A stretch of DNA of 64,000 nt from Phenylobacterium sp. J367 (GTDB lineage Bacteria; Pseudomonadota; Alphaproteobacteria; Caulobacterales; Caulobacteraceae), in the NCBI RefSeq assembly GCF_024699985.1, contig NZ_JAJONA010000001.1, positions 1,612,001 to 1,676,000 of the forward strand. Reading direction: 5' to 3'. The notes beneath the pieces were generated by a model. The model searched no databases. It worked only from the letters and a program-made list of their open reading frames with translations, and was not told where the DNA came from. A program made the translations under genes and the position numbers. Numbering within the stretch: position 1 is the stretch's first letter; the number at the start of each line of letters is the position of its first letter. Of the stretch, positions 10,312 to 19,433 are shown one piece after another.

Positions 10312-11060
10312 TAGAGGACCCCCGCTTCGTTCTTGAGCTTCATGACCAGGTCGGCGGCGGTCTCGACCTTGATGCCGCCGGCGCGCTTCGGCGGCTCGGT
10401 GACCTTGGCGACCTTAAGGCGCGGGGCGGTGTCGACGCCGAGGGAGCCGAGCTCCTTCACCGCGAGCTCCTTCTTCTTGGCCTTCATGATGTTCGGCAGG
10501 CTGGCGTAGCGCGGCTCGTTCAGCCGCAGGTCGGCGGTGACCACGGCCGGCAGCGTCACTTCCAGGGTCTGCAGGCCGCCGTCCACCTCGCGGGTGACCT
10601 TGGCCGAGCCGCCGGAGACGGCGATTTCCGAGGCGAAGGTCGCCTGCGGCCAGTCGAGCAGGGCGGCCAGCATCTGGCCGGTGGCGGCGTTGTCGCCGTC
10701 GATGGCCTGCTTGCCCATGACCACCAGGTCGGGGTTCTCCTCGGCGACGATCGCCTTCAGCACCTTGGCCACGGCGAGCGGCTCGAGGTCCTGGTCGGTC
10801 TGGACGAGGATGGCGCGGTCGGCGCCCATGGCGAGCGCCGTGCGCAGCGTCTCCTGCGCCTGGGTCGGGCCGACGGACACGGCGACGACCTCGGTCGCGG
10901 CGCCCTTCTCCTTCAGGCGGACAGCTTCTTCGACACCGATCTCGTCGAAGGGGTTCATGGACATCTTGACGTTGGCGAGGTCGACGCCGGACTGGTCCGG
11001 CTTCACACGCGCCTTGACGTTGTAATCAATCACCCGCTTGACGGTGACCAATACCTTCAT
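10311..11060 (-). CDS. etfB: Electron transfer flavoprotein beta subunit
   Basis: This is the 249-residue partner of EtfA. It begins [20 protein letters not shown] and contains [49 protein letters not shown] and the C-terminal [17 protein letters not shown], all diagnostic of EtfB. It is the first gene of an etfB-etfA operon with a 1-base overlap. Confidence 0.97.
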   Translation of the reverse strand: MKVLVTVKRVIDYNVKARVKPDQSGVDLANVKMSMNPFDEIGVEEAVRLKEKGAATEVVAVSVGPTQAQETLRTALAMGADRAILVQTDQDLEPLAVAKVLKAIVAEENPDLVVMGKQAIDGDNAATGQMLAALLDWPQATFASEIAVSGGSAKVTREVDGGLQTLEVTLPAVVTADLRLNEPRYASLPNIMKAKKKELAVKELGSLGVDTAPRLKVAKVTEPPKRAGGIKVETAADLVMKLKNEAGVL

Positions 11061-11207
11061 GGCCTAGGCCTCGAAATCTGCTTGGAGGAAATGAGGGGTC
11101 GGGAGCGGGATAACGGTTTGGCCGCGCTTTGCAACCCTTCGCAGGCGCCGCATTCCCGCCGGGACAGCGCGCTAGCCATGCCCCGTCCGCCGTCTTAGAG
11201 AGACCGC

Positions 11208-11483
11208 ATGAAAAGCCGAATTCCCCGCCTGATGCTGATCTTCGTGGGCGTCTTCGCCGTGCTCTGCATCGGCGTGGCGGTCTGGCAGGTCGGCTGGGTG
11301 ATGCCGATGAAGAAGTGCTCGGCGGCCCACAAGTGGTGGGACCATTCCGAGCGGGTCTGCGCCACCCCGATCCTGGTGTCGGACATCACCGGCCGGGTGA
11401 TCACCGACGAGAAGGCGCTGGCCGAGGCCAAGAAGGCGATCGGCCGGCCGCCGGCGCCAGCTGCGGCGCCGGCGCAGAAGTAG
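11208..11483 (+). CDS. Small membrane-anchored protein of unknown function
   Basis: This 91-residue protein has one N-terminal hydrophobic helix (about residues 8-28) that looks like a signal anchor. A short periplasmic domain with two cysteines follows (KKCSAAHKWWDHSERVCATP), then a Pro/Ala tail. The cysteine pair may form a disulfide. I do not recognise a family. Its stop abuts the stop of the convergent adenosyltransferase gene with no gap. Confidence 0.65.
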   Translation: MKSRIPRLMLIFVGVFAVLCIGVAVWQVGWVMPMKKCSAAHKWWDHSERVCATPILVSDITGRVITDEKALAEAKKAIGRPPAPAAAPAQK

Positions 11484-12054
11484 TCAGCGGGTCGCGCCCG
11501 ACTGCCAGAAGACCTCGGCCGCGCCGCGGTCGTTGGCGAAGCGGGCGGCGACGAACAGGAAATCCGACAGCCGGTTGAGGTAGCGGAGCGCAGGCCCCGA
11601 GATGGGCTCGCCCGCCTCCAGCAGCGCCACCGCCTGGCGCTCGGCGCGCCGGCAGACCGTGCGGGCCAGGTGCAGGGCGGCGGCGGCGGGCGTCCCGGCC
11701 GGCAGCACGAAGGACTTCAGCTCGGGCAGCAGGCCGTTCATCCCGTCGATCTCGGATTCCAGGCGCTCGACCTGGCGGTCGGTCATGCGCAGCGTGTTCG
11801 CCTCGTCCTCGCGCGGCGGGGTGGAGAGGTCGGCACCCAGGTCGAACAGCTCGTTCTGGATGCGGGCCAGCATGGCGTCGAGCTCGGCCGCCTCGGCGGT
11901 GTGCACGCGCGCCAGGCCGATGCAGGCGTTGGTCTCGTCGACCGCGCCATAGGCCGCGACGCGGGGGCGCGGCCTTGCTGACCGCCTCGCCGGTGGAGAG
12001 CCGGGTGCGGCCGGCGTCGCCGGTGCGGGTGTAGATGCGGTTCAGGGTGACCAA
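11484..12054 (-). CDS. PduO-type cob(I)alamin adenosyltransferase (one frame break)
   Basis: This enzyme transfers adenosine from ATP to cob(I)alamin, making coenzyme B12 for mutases such as methylmalonyl-CoA mutase. The N-terminal ATP site (NRIYTRTGDAGRTRLSTGE) is read from a TTG at 12054. The rest, from AVDETNACIGLARVHTAEAAEL through RYLNRLSDFLFVAARF to the end, is in another frame. A single extra C in the CCCCC run at about 11963 accounts for the break. The joined length (about 190 residues) is normal. If the acyl-CoA dehydrogenase at 13989 is methylsuccinyl-CoA dehydrogenase, B12 supply fits the same pathway. Confidence 0.85.
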
Positions 12055-12070
12055 GCGTCGCAGTCCGGCT

Positions 12071-12268
12071 CTAGTGAGACGCCCGCCACCAGACCGCGCC
12101 CACCAGCACGGCGATGGCGATGGCCTGCACGAGGACGCGGAGGCGCATCAGCTTGTTCGAATAGGAACGGCCGAAGTCGCCCCCGCGGAAGAGGGCGTAG
12201 ATGCCGAGCGCCAGCACCGCGGCGACCGCGATCAGGGCCGCGGGGATGAGGATGTCGAACAGGTCCAT
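12071..12268 (-). CDS. HIG1-domain twin-transmembrane protein
   Basis: This 65-residue protein has two hydrophobic helices (about residues 6-27 and 44-62). They are joined by a short loop with GGDFGRSYSNKLMRLRVLVQ, the HIG_1_N pattern of small alphaproteobacterial membrane proteins related to mitochondrial respiratory supercomplex factors. A role with cytochrome oxidase is inferred from the family only. It lies just upstream of the adenosyltransferase on the same strand. Confidence 0.8.
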   Translation of the reverse strand: MDLFDILIPAALIAVAAVLALGIYALFRGGDFGRSYSNKLMRLRVLVQAIAIAVLVGAVWWRASH

Positions 12269-12690
12269 GAACCCAATTTAGGCCGCGCCCGCCTGTTCCG
12301 CCATCGAGAACGGTGGTTTACGCCGAACGTTGAAATTGCAGCTTGACTGTCTGTGGATTGATCATGTTCAACGATCCGCATTCGGCGGCTTGGGTCGCAA
12401 ATCAGCCACACTGAGCAAGGATTATCTAGATAACAGCCGGCGCTACGACCTCAGGTCGCCCACGGCCGCCGGTTTCCTCCGAAAGTTGTGTCGTATATCC
12501 CGGATCGCGGAACGGGGATATTGAACGTGTTCAAGTTGAATTCCCGGGCGCTCCGCGGCGCATCGGAACCTGACGGCGGCCAGGCGAGACGGCCGCCGGC
12601 GGCGCGGCCCCCGGATCCCCGGGGCGCAGGCCGTCGATGAAAGCAAACGCAACGAGAGTGAGCGCCTCCCCGCGCCAAGAAGGTTAAGAG
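12269..12690. promoter_or_regulatory. Gene-free regulatory spacer before the TetR pair
   Basis: There is no convincing gene in these 422 bases. It is the AT-richest stretch locally. It contains a perfect palindrome TTGAACGTGTTCAA (12521-12534) directly beside a wider inverted repeat ATATCCC...GGGATAT (12495-12521), about 160 bases before the tetR start. These are good candidates for a TetR operator over a promoter. A TTGACT at 12343 has no matching -10. Confidence 0.55.
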
Positions 12691-13325
12691 ATGAAGCACG
12701 TTTCCCCCCTCCAGCCCGCGGCCGAGACCAAGGTGAAGATGCCGACCCGCCGCGCGCTGGCGAAGCAGCAGACGCGCGCCAAGGTACTGGCCGCCGCGCG
12801 GCGGCTGTTCAGCGAGCAGGGCTATGAAGGCGCCACGATCCGCGACATCGCGACGGCCGCCGGCATGTCTACCGGCGCGGTGTTCGCCAACTTCACCGAC
12901 AAGTCCGACCTGTTCCGCGAGATCATGACCGCGGACATGGAGGCGGCGAAGCCGCCGGCCGCGGCCGCACGGTCGAAGACGCGCTGCTGAAGATCTTCTC
13001 GGCGGGCTACGCCTTCTACAAGACCCAGCTGCCGCTGGCCCGCGCGGCCTTCAGCGTCTCCTGGACCCCGCAGGACGGCCCGGCGCTGCGCAGCGCCCAG
13101 AGCGTCCAGGCGATGCACGACCTGATCGCCGAACAGCTCGAAGCCGGCGTGACCCGCGGCGAGCTCGGCCAGGAGGCCGAGGTGAAGCTGCGCACCCAGA
13201 TGCTCTGGGACGCCTATCTGTCGAACTTCCCGCAGGCGATCTTCCACGGCTGGAGCCTCGACGCCCTGCAGGCCCGGGCCCGCGACCAGATCCGCATCCT
13301 GCTGGCCGGCGCCCGCCGCGGCTAA
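12691..13325 (+). CDS. TetR-family regulator A (one frame break)
   Basis: The N-terminal 85 residues form a TetR HTH (AAARRLFSEQGYEGATIRDI, then AGMSTGAVFANFTDKSDLF). The frame then breaks in a GC-rich repeat at about 12945-12965. It resumes as GRTVEDALLKIFSAGYAFYK and runs to the ligand-domain end LAGARRG at 13325. The joined length of about 211 residues is normal. It heads a two-regulator array and is followed 31 bases later by a paralogue. The palindromes at 12495-12534 may be its own operator. The ligand is unknown. Confidence 0.8.
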
Positions 13326-13356
13326 CCAACGAAATCAGGGACCGGGGGGTCCTTCG

Positions 13357-13992
13357 ATGACGACCGACACAGAGACGGAGGGCGCTTTGGGAGGCGCCCG
13401 CCACACACGGCGCGAGGCCACCCGCAACCGCGTGGTGGCCTCCGCGCGTGAGCTCTTCGAGACCGAGGGCTACGACGGGACCACGATCCGGGCGATCGCC
13501 CGCCACGCCGGGGTCTCGGTGGGCTCCGTGTTCACCACCTTCGCGTCCAAGGGGGATATCCTCTCCCAGGTGATGCAGGACCGCCTGGAGCCGCTCTACG
13601 CCGAGCTGGACCGGGTGATGCCGCACCTGCGGGGGTCGACGCCCGACCGGCTGCGGACCATGTTCGCCATCCACTTCTCGTTCGAGGCCCAGCGGCTGCG
13701 CCTGTTCCTGGCCCACATCGCCGCCGCCTACGACTGGACCCTGTCGGCGGCCGCGCGGCCTTACGGGATGACGCCGAGGCTGCAGGACATCATCCGCGAG
13801 TGCCTTGAGAAGGGCGTCGACGAGGGCGATGTGGATCCCGCCGCCGACCACCAGGACATCATCGACCTCCTGATGGCGGCCTATGCCTGGACCTACCGCC
13901 TGGTGGTGCGAAAGAACGCCAGCGCCGACGAGCTGATCGCGGTGATGGACCGCCAGATCGGCCTCGTCTCGGAAGGATTTCGGCCCCGCTAG
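13357..13992 (+). CDS. TetR-family regulator B
   Basis: This intact 211-residue TetR protein has its HTH at about residues 25-70 (NRVVASARELFETEGYDGTT, AGVSVGSVFTTFASKGDIL), and a helical ligand domain follows. It resembles regulator A closely around the HTH, which suggests duplication. Its stop overlaps the stop of the convergent acyl-CoA dehydrogenase in a shared CTAG. Control of that dehydrogenase is plausible from position but unproven. Confidence 0.87.
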   Translation: MTTDTETEGALGGARHTRREATRNRVVASARELFETEGYDGTTIRAIARHAGVSVGSVFTTFASKGDILSQVMQDRLEPLYAELDRVMPHLRGSTPDRLRTMFAIHFSFEAQRLRLFLAHIAAAYDWTLSAAARPYGMTPRLQDIIRECLEKGVDEGDVDPAADHQDIIDLLMAAYAWTYRLVVRKNASADELIAVMDRQIGLVSEGFRPR

Positions 13993-15629
13993 TTTCCTGC
14001 CTCGAGCAGGCGCCGCGCGATGACCTGCGCCTGGATCTCGCCGGCCCCTTCGAAGATGTTGAGGATGCGCGCGTCGGCCAGCACCCGGCTGACCGGGGTC
14101 TCCTCGGCGAAGCCCGTGCCGCCGTGCACCTGCACCGCATTGTCGGCGGCCGCCCAGGCGATGCGGGCGGCGGTGAGCTTGGCCATGCCGGCCTCGAGGT
14201 CGCAGCGGCGGCCCTCGTCCTTGGCGCGGGCGGCGAACCAGGCCAGGCGCCGGGCGCCCAGGATCTCGGCGGCCATCATCGCGAGCTTGTTGGCGACGCG
14301 CGGGAAGGCCGCGATCGGCTGGCCGAACTGACGCCGCGCCAGGGCATAGTCGACGGCGAGATCGAGGGCATTCTGGGCGACGCCGATGGCCCGGGCGGCG
14401 GTCTGGATGCGGGCGCTCTCGAAGGTGGCCATGAGCTGGACGAAGCCCTGGCCCTCCTGGCCCCCCAGGAGGTTGGCGTGGTCGACCGCGAAGCCGTCGA
14501 AGCCGATCTCGTATTCCTTCATGCCGCGGTAGCCGATCACCCGGATCTCGCCGCCGGTCATGCCCGGGGCAGGGAAGGGCTCGGCGACCGTGCCGCGCGG
14601 CTTCTCGGCGAGGAACATGGAGAGGCCGCGGTGGTCCTTCGAGGCCGGATCGGTGCGGACCAGCAGCGTCATCAGGTCGGCGCGGGCGGCGTGGGTGATC
14701 CAGGTCTTGGCGCCGGTGACCCGCCAGACGCCGCCGTCGCGGACGGCGCGGGTGCGCAGCGAGCCGAGGTCGGAGCCGGCCTCCGGCTCGGTGAAGACGG
14801 CGGTGGGGATGATCGCGCCCGAGCAGAGGCCGGGCAGGAAGCGCGCCTTCTGATCCTCGGTCCCGTGGGCGATGATCAGCTCGGCGGCGATCTCGGACCG
14901 GGTGCCCAGCGACCCGGTTCCGATCCAGGCCCGCGACAAGGCCTCGGAGACCACGCACATGGCGGTCTTGCCGAGTCCTGAGCCGCCCCAGTCCTCGGGC
15001 GCCGTGAGGCCGAAGACGCCGAGGTCGGCGAGCTCCTGGTAGAGGGTGAGCGGGATCAGCTCGTCGCGCAGGTGCCAACCGTGGGCGTGCGGCGCGATCC
15101 TCGTGGCGGCGAAGTCGTCGAACTGATGGCGGATGGCTTCGAGCGTCTCGTCGAGGCCGCTGGCCTCCAGCGAGGGCCGGCCGCGGGCCTCGTCCAGCAG
15201 GTCGACGATGCGCAGCTTCACGGCCTGGGCGGCCCCGGGGCGCAGGGTCTCGATGGCGGGCGCGAGGCGGGCGGGGTCGACGCCGAGGTCGCCCGGACGG
15301 AACAGCTCGCCCTGGTTCATCGGCAGACCGCCCGCAAGCTGGCTGAGATATTCGAAGGCCAGGAGCTGGGCCGGCAGGGCTTCGGACTCGCCGAAGGCGG
15401 GACCCAGGTCGCGGGCCCAGGCGGCGGTCTGGCGCAGAGTCTCGGCATAGGCGGCGGACCAGGCGAGGCCGTGGGCGGCGTGCTGCTCGGCGTCGAGGGC
15501 CGCGCGGTCCAGCCGGCCGCCCGGCGCGACGACGCCGCCGACCGCGGCGCGGAGCGCGGCCACATGAGTCTCCGCGGCCGCGGCGGCCTGGTCCAGCAGG
15601 GCGGGGAGGTCGGGCAGGACGAGAGTCAT
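13989..15629 (-). CDS. mcd: Long acyl-CoA dehydrogenase, probably (2S)-methylsuccinyl-CoA dehydrogenase
   Basis: This 546-residue FAD enzyme has an acyl-CoA dehydrogenase core preceded by an N-terminal extension of about 160 residues. Core motifs include AVFTEPEAGSDLGSLRT (FAD and substrate loop, about 275), AKTWITHAARADLM, RRQFGQPIAAF and VHGGTGFAEETPVSR. The extension (with LAGGLPMNQGELFRPGDLG) and the total length match methylsuccinyl-CoA dehydrogenase of the ethylmalonyl-CoA pathway better than ordinary enzymes of about 380 residues. That pathway replaces the glyoxylate shunt in acetate growth. Electrons would go to EtfAB. No other pathway gene is in the window, so the exact substrate stays open. 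Confidence 0.72.
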   Translation of the reverse strand: MTLVLPDLPALLDQAAAAAETHVAALRAAVGGVVAPGGRLDRAALDAEQHAAHGLAWSAAYAETLRQTAAWARDLGPAFGESEALPAQLLAFEYLSQLAGGLPMNQGELFRPGDLGVDPARLAPAIETLRPGAAQAVKLRIVDLLDEARGRPSLEASGLDETLEAIRHQFDDFAATRIAPHAHGWHLRDELIPLTLYQELADLGVFGLTAPEDWGGSGLGKTAMCVVSEALSRAWIGTGSLGTRSEIAAELIIAHGTEDQKARFLPGLCSGAIIPTAVFTEPEAGSDLGSLRTRAVRDGGVWRVTGAKTWITHAARADLMTLLVRTDPASKDHRGLSMFLAEKPRGTVAEPFPAPGMTGGEIRVIGYRGMKEYEIGFDGFAVDHANLLGGQEGQGFVQLMATFESARIQTAARAIGVAQNALDLAVDYALARRQFGQPIAAFPRVANKLAMMAAEILGARRLAWFAARAKDEGRRCDLEAGMAKLTAARIAWAAADNAVQVHGGTGFAEETPVSRVLADARILNIFEGAGEIQAQVIARRLLEAGN

Positions 15630-15706
15630 GGGCTCCTTATAGGCGATGCTTGCCTTGCGTAGGGGAAGCGGCGTTTCTGGGCGCCTCGCCGCAGGGAGGC
15701 TCTCCG

Positions 15707-16336
15707 ATGATCGTCGTCCACCACCTCAACGACTCGCGTTCGCAGCGCATCCTGTGGCTGCTGGAGGAGCTGGGCCTGGCCTATGAGCTGCGGCGCTACG
15801 AGCGTGACGCGACGACGAGGCTCGCGCCGCCCGAGCTGAAGGCGGTGCATCCGCTGGGCAAGAGCCCGGTTATCACCGACGATGGCCACACGATCCACGA
15901 GTCCGGGGCGATCATCGACTACATCATCCGCCGCCACGGCGAGGGCCGGCTCGCGCCGCCGGCCGGGAGCTGGGCGCACGAGGCCTACCTCCAGTGGCTG
16001 CACTACGCCGAGGGTTCGGCCATGCTGCCCCTGATGCTGCAGCTCTACGCCGGGCGGCTCGGGGAGGCGGCCGCGCCGCTGAAGCCGCGCATCGACAGCG
16101 AGATCGAGAACCACCTGGGCTACATCGACCACTCTCTGGAGGGCCACGACTGGATCCTCGGCGAAGCGCTGACCGGCGCCGACATCAACCTCAGCTTCGT
16201 GGGCGAGATCGCCGGGGTCTATGGGCGCCTGGGGCAGTTCCCGAACATCGCCGCCTGGGTCGAGCGCTTCCAGGCCCGGCCGGCCTACAAGGCGGCGCTG
16301 GAACGCGGCGGGGCGTACTCGTTCGCGCGGGGGTGA
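15707..16336 (+). CDS. Glutathione S-transferase family protein
   Basis: This 209-residue GST has a thioredoxin-like N-terminal domain: VHHLNDSRSQRILWLLEELG, then NPLGKSP-type HPLGKSPVI, then the ESGAIIDYI motif that binds the glutathione gamma-glutamyl part. It has an all-helical C-terminal domain with ALTGADINLSFV. The start at 15707 is set by GGGAGGC just upstream and by the fold. A divergent promoter region of under 80 bases separates it from the dehydrogenase gene. Substrate unknown. Confidence 0.88.
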   Translation: MIVVHHLNDSRSQRILWLLEELGLAYELRRYERDATTRLAPPELKAVHPLGKSPVITDDGHTIHESGAIIDYIIRRHGEGRLAPPAGSWAHEAYLQWLHYAEGSAMLPLMLQLYAGRLGEAAAPLKPRIDSEIENHLGYIDHSLEGHDWILGEALTGADINLSFVGEIAGVYGRLGQFPNIAAWVERFQARPAYKAALERGGAYSFARG

Positions 16337-16349
16337 GGCGGGCTCCAGG

Positions 16350-16468
16350 CCCTCTCCCTACCCTCTCCCTCTCTTCGCTGCGCTCGGGGGAGAGGAGTTG
16401 AGCTCCGAGGCCGGGCCATCGCCTCCTCCCCCCGCGAAGCGGAGAGGGGAGAGGGCAGGGAGAGGGCC
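16350..16468. repeat. 119-bp palindromic element, copy 3, between convergent genes
   Basis: The left end CCCTCTCCCTACCCTCTCCC and right end GGGCAGGGAGAGGGCC are inverted copies, with a GCGAAGC/GCTGCGC inner stem. It fills the whole gap between the stops of the GST and the convergent hydrolase; its last base is in the hydrolase stop codon. It is likely to act as a two-way terminator. Confidence 0.85.
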
Positions 16469-17260
16469 TAGAAGCTCCCTGGGAAGTCGTCGTCGAGCAG
16501 CCCGTCGAGGAAGTCGAACACCGTCGCCTTCGTCGAGCCGTGGGTGATCGCCGAGAAGTGGTCGCAGCCGGGCAGGCTGACGCCCTTGCCCCGCGCGAAT
16601 ACCCTCGCGAGCTCTTCGGGATCCCCGGCGCTCTCGTCGCGGGCGCCGGTCACCACCAGCACCGGCATGGGCAGGGTCGCCATGGCGTCCACGTCCAGCG
16701 GCGGGTTTTCGGCCTGGACGAAGGCGGCGAGCGCGCGGCGGTCCTCGCCCTGCTCGTCGGCGAACTGCCGGAAGCTGCGCAGGAAGGGGTGAGCGATGGT
16801 CTCTGGGTCCTCGGCCAGCATGGCGTCGGCCATGATCGATCCGCGGTCGGTGGAGGGCTGCAGGAGCCGGCCGCCGACCCCGCCAAGGATGAGGTTGGAG
16901 ACCCGGTCGGGCCCGGAGCGCCGCCTCGGTCGCCGTGCGCGTGCCCATGGAGTAGCCGATCAGGTCGACCCGGCCGACGTCCAGATGGTCCATGAGCGCG
17001 ATCACGTCGGCGGCGAGCTTTGCGCGGGTGTAGTCGGCGGGATCGTAGAGCTTGGCGCTCTCCCCGTGGCCGCGCTGGTCAAGGCCGATCACCCGCATGC
17101 CGCGGCGCTCGAAGGCGCCGTACCAACCCGTGCGCCGCCAGCCCTCGCTGCGGTTCGAGGTGTAGCCGTGCAGCAGCAGGACGGTGCGCTCGGGCGGACC
17201 CGGCGGCTGGATGTCGTCGTAGGCGAGGGTGACCCCGTCGGGCGTGGTGAATTCGGCCAT
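16468..17260 (-). CDS. Alpha/beta hydrolase (one frame break)
   Basis: The N-terminal half (MAEFTTPDGVTLAYDD...VLLLHGYTSNRSEGWR, then GLDQRGHGES and the nucleophile elbow GYSMGT) is in one frame to about 16930. The C-terminal half (VSNLILGGVGGRLLQ, the acid region VTGARDESAGDPEE, and the catalytic His in GCDHFSAITHGST) is in another. Together they form a normal alpha/beta hydrolase of about 260 residues with a Ser-Asp-His triad. The break is near 16905-16930 in a GGGCCCG context. The substrate is not evident. It lies 17 bases after the peptidase gene at 17278. Confidence 0.82.
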
Positions 17261-17277
17261 GGGCGCCGAAACCTGCC

Positions 17278-18254
17278 CTACGGATTTTCCCCGGTCCACT
17301 CCCAGTGCCAGGGCTCGAAGGGGTAGTTCACGAAGCCGAAGCGGTGGGCGTTGGCGACCATCCAGCGGTAGGTGGCGGTCTTGCTCATGAAGAGCCGGTT
17401 GGCGTCGGCCGAGGAATCCGGGCCGAAGCCGGGCGCCTGGCCCACATAGAGGTCGAGGGCGAGGCCCGTGCGGTGCGGCGAGCAGCGGGCGCGGACGATG
17501 CCGTCGCAGTTGCCCTCGGCGGCGCAGCGGGCGGCGTCGGCGGCCGGGCTGCGGTAGCCGGAGAAGATCGTCAGGTTTCGCGGGTCGGCGGCGATCTCCG
17601 GGACCTCCTTCTTCGCCGCGGCGACCATCCGGCGGTAGGCCTCGAGCGCGCCGGGCCGCAGCACGATGGCCTTGCCGGAATAGCCTTCCTCGGGCCGGGC
17701 CTGGGCGATGCTGTTGGCGACTTCCGGGCAGATCCCGCGCGTGGAGACCATGACGATCGGCCGGTCCTCCTGGATCGCGCCCTTCATGCGGTCGAAGTCC
17801 TCGGCCGACAGCACGCCGGTGGGCAGGATGCGCATCTTCCCCTGCCAGGCGGCGTAGGCGGCCGCAAAGCCGGGGGTGTCGGGCTCGCAGGTCGTGCCGA
17901 TCTCGCGCTGGATCAGGGGGGCATAGGTCTGCCAGCCGGTTTCAGGCCGGCGGAACGGCGCCCAGGCAGGGCATGCAGGCTGCCGCCGTTGATCTTCGCC
18001 GCCCGCTCCCAGCCGCGGGCCTCGGCGCATTCGGCGGGCGTCTGGATGCGGGTTGCGGGCGGCGCGGTCGCGGTGGCCCCGGGCTTCGGCGGCGGAACCT
18101 CGCCGACCTTCGGATTGGGCGCGCAGCCGGTCACCCGCAGCACCAGGAGGGACAGCAGGAGGACGGCGACCACCAGGCCGCCCAGGAACCGCAGGGCTTC
18201 TGACGCCTTGAACCTCACGCTCGCAGGAATGCGCGACGCACGGCGGAGGTCCAT
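17278..18254 (-). CDS. Membrane-anchored M15B-type peptidoglycan carboxypeptidase (VanY-like, one frame break)
   Basis: The N-terminus has one transmembrane helix (FLGGLVVAVLLLSLLVLRV), then a Pro-rich linker. The frame breaks near 17966 (CCTGCC/TGGG, one base missing). The catalytic part then reads TGWQTYAPLIQREIG ... LTIFSGYRSPAADAARC ... CSPHRTGLALDLYVG ... EPWHWEWTGENP. SGYRS, the HxxxxxxD zinc pair and the final HWEW are the M15B/VanY signature. It should trim D-Ala from peptidoglycan stems in the periplasm. The start is uncertain: ATG at 18254 shares CCATGG with the divergent transpeptidase start, while GTG at 18218 also fits. Confidence 0.78.
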
Positions 18255-19383
18255 GGTGACGGTCAGGAATTCGACTCTTGGTGGTCTTTCTCTCGGCATG
18301 CTGGCGCTTGCCCTGACCGCGTGCAGCGAACCGCCGCCGGGCGGGAAGGCCGAGGCGCCCCCGCCCCCGGCCCAGGCGGCGCAGCCGCCGCCGGTCAATG
18401 TCTCGACCTCGCCCCTGGCGATCCCGTCGCTGGTCCAGCCCTCGGCCTCGCCCATTGGCCAGGCGATCGACAAGGCGGCGTGGGGCGAGAACCTGTCGCC
18501 CGACCAGACCCGCCAGATGCTGATCCGCGCCCAGGTGCTGCTGTCCAGGGCCTACATCTCGCCGGGCGTGATCGACGGCAAGGACGGCGACAACCTGAAG
18601 GACGCGGTGCGCCACTTCGAGGAACAGCAGGGCCTGCCGGTGGACGGCAAGCTCGACAAGGCGGTCTTCGACCGGCTGGCCGCCGACGGCGGGCCGGCGA
18701 TGACCGACTATGTGATCACCGACGCGGACGTGAAGGGGCCGTTCGTGGAGGCGATCCCCAAGGACGACTACCGGGCCCTGGCCAAGCTGGAGCGGCTGGC
18801 CTTCACGGGCCCGCGCGAGATGCTGGCCGAGCGGTTCCACATGGACGAGGACCTGCTGGTCGCCCTGAACCCGGGCGCGAACTTCGGCCAGGCTGGGACG
18901 CGGATCGTCGTCGCCGCGCCGATGCCCGAGAAGCTGCCCGCGCCCGTGACCCTCGTGGAGGTCGACAAGAAGGCCCGCCAGGTGCGCGCCTACGCCGCCG
19001 ACGGCAAGATGCTGGCCTCCTATCCGGCGACCATCGGCTCATCGGAGATGCCCACCCCGGCCGGCCAGTGGGAGGTCACCGCCGTCGCCTTCGACCCGGT
19101 GTGGACCTACGACCCGTCGAAGCTGAACTTCGGCGACAAGACGCTCGGCAAGCTGACCATCAAGCCCGGGCCGAACAATCCCGTGGGCGCGGTCTGGATC
19201 GACCTCTCGAAGGACACCTACGGCATCCACGGCGCCGCCGATCCCAAGCTGGTCGGCAAGGCCGCCAGCCACGGATGTGTCCGGCTCACCAACTGGGACG
19301 CCCGCCAACTGGCCAGCGCCGTCGGCAAGGGGACCAAGGTGACCTTCGTCGGCGAAGGCGCCGACGCGACGGGGACGGCTTAA
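18253..19383 (+). CDS. L,D-transpeptidase lipoprotein with peptidoglycan-binding domain
   Basis: The 376-residue protein starts with a lipoprotein signal (LGMLALALTAC) and a Pro/Ala linker. A peptidoglycan-binding helix bundle follows (LSRAYISPGVIDGKDGDNLK, about 100-140), then a LysM-like segment (FHMDEDLLVALNPG). A YkuD catalytic domain ends with GIHGAADPKLVGKAASHGCV and RLTNWD, supplying the His and Cys. It forms 3-3 peptidoglycan crosslinks or anchors proteins. GGAGG lies only 3 bases before ATG 18253, so GTG at 18256 may be the real start. The divergent neighbour is a carboxypeptidase acting on the same polymer. Confidence 0.9.
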   Translation: MVTVRNSTLGGLSLGMLALALTACSEPPPGGKAEAPPPPAQAAQPPPVNVSTSPLAIPSLVQPSASPIGQAIDKAAWGENLSPDQTRQMLIRAQVLLSRAYISPGVIDGKDGDNLKDAVRHFEEQQGLPVDGKLDKAVFDRLAADGGPAMTDYVITDADVKGPFVEAIPKDDYRALAKLERLAFTGPREMLAERFHMDEDLLVALNPGANFGQAGTRIVVAAPMPEKLPAPVTLVEVDKKARQVRAYAADGKMLASYPATIGSSEMPTPAGQWEVTAVAFDPVWTYDPSKLNFGDKTLGKLTIKPGPNNPVGAVWIDLSKDTYGIHGAADPKLVGKAASHGCVRLTNWDARQLASAVGKGTKVTFVGEGADATGTA

Positions 19384-19433
19384 GGTCTCAAGCTCGTCGT
19401 CCTAGGCACAAGGCCTAGGACGACGGCTGGCGT

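Noticed and set aside
12943..13325. Two separate small genes in place of one TetR regulator
   Set aside because: The intervening frame encodes continuous TetR ligand-domain sequence joining both parts.
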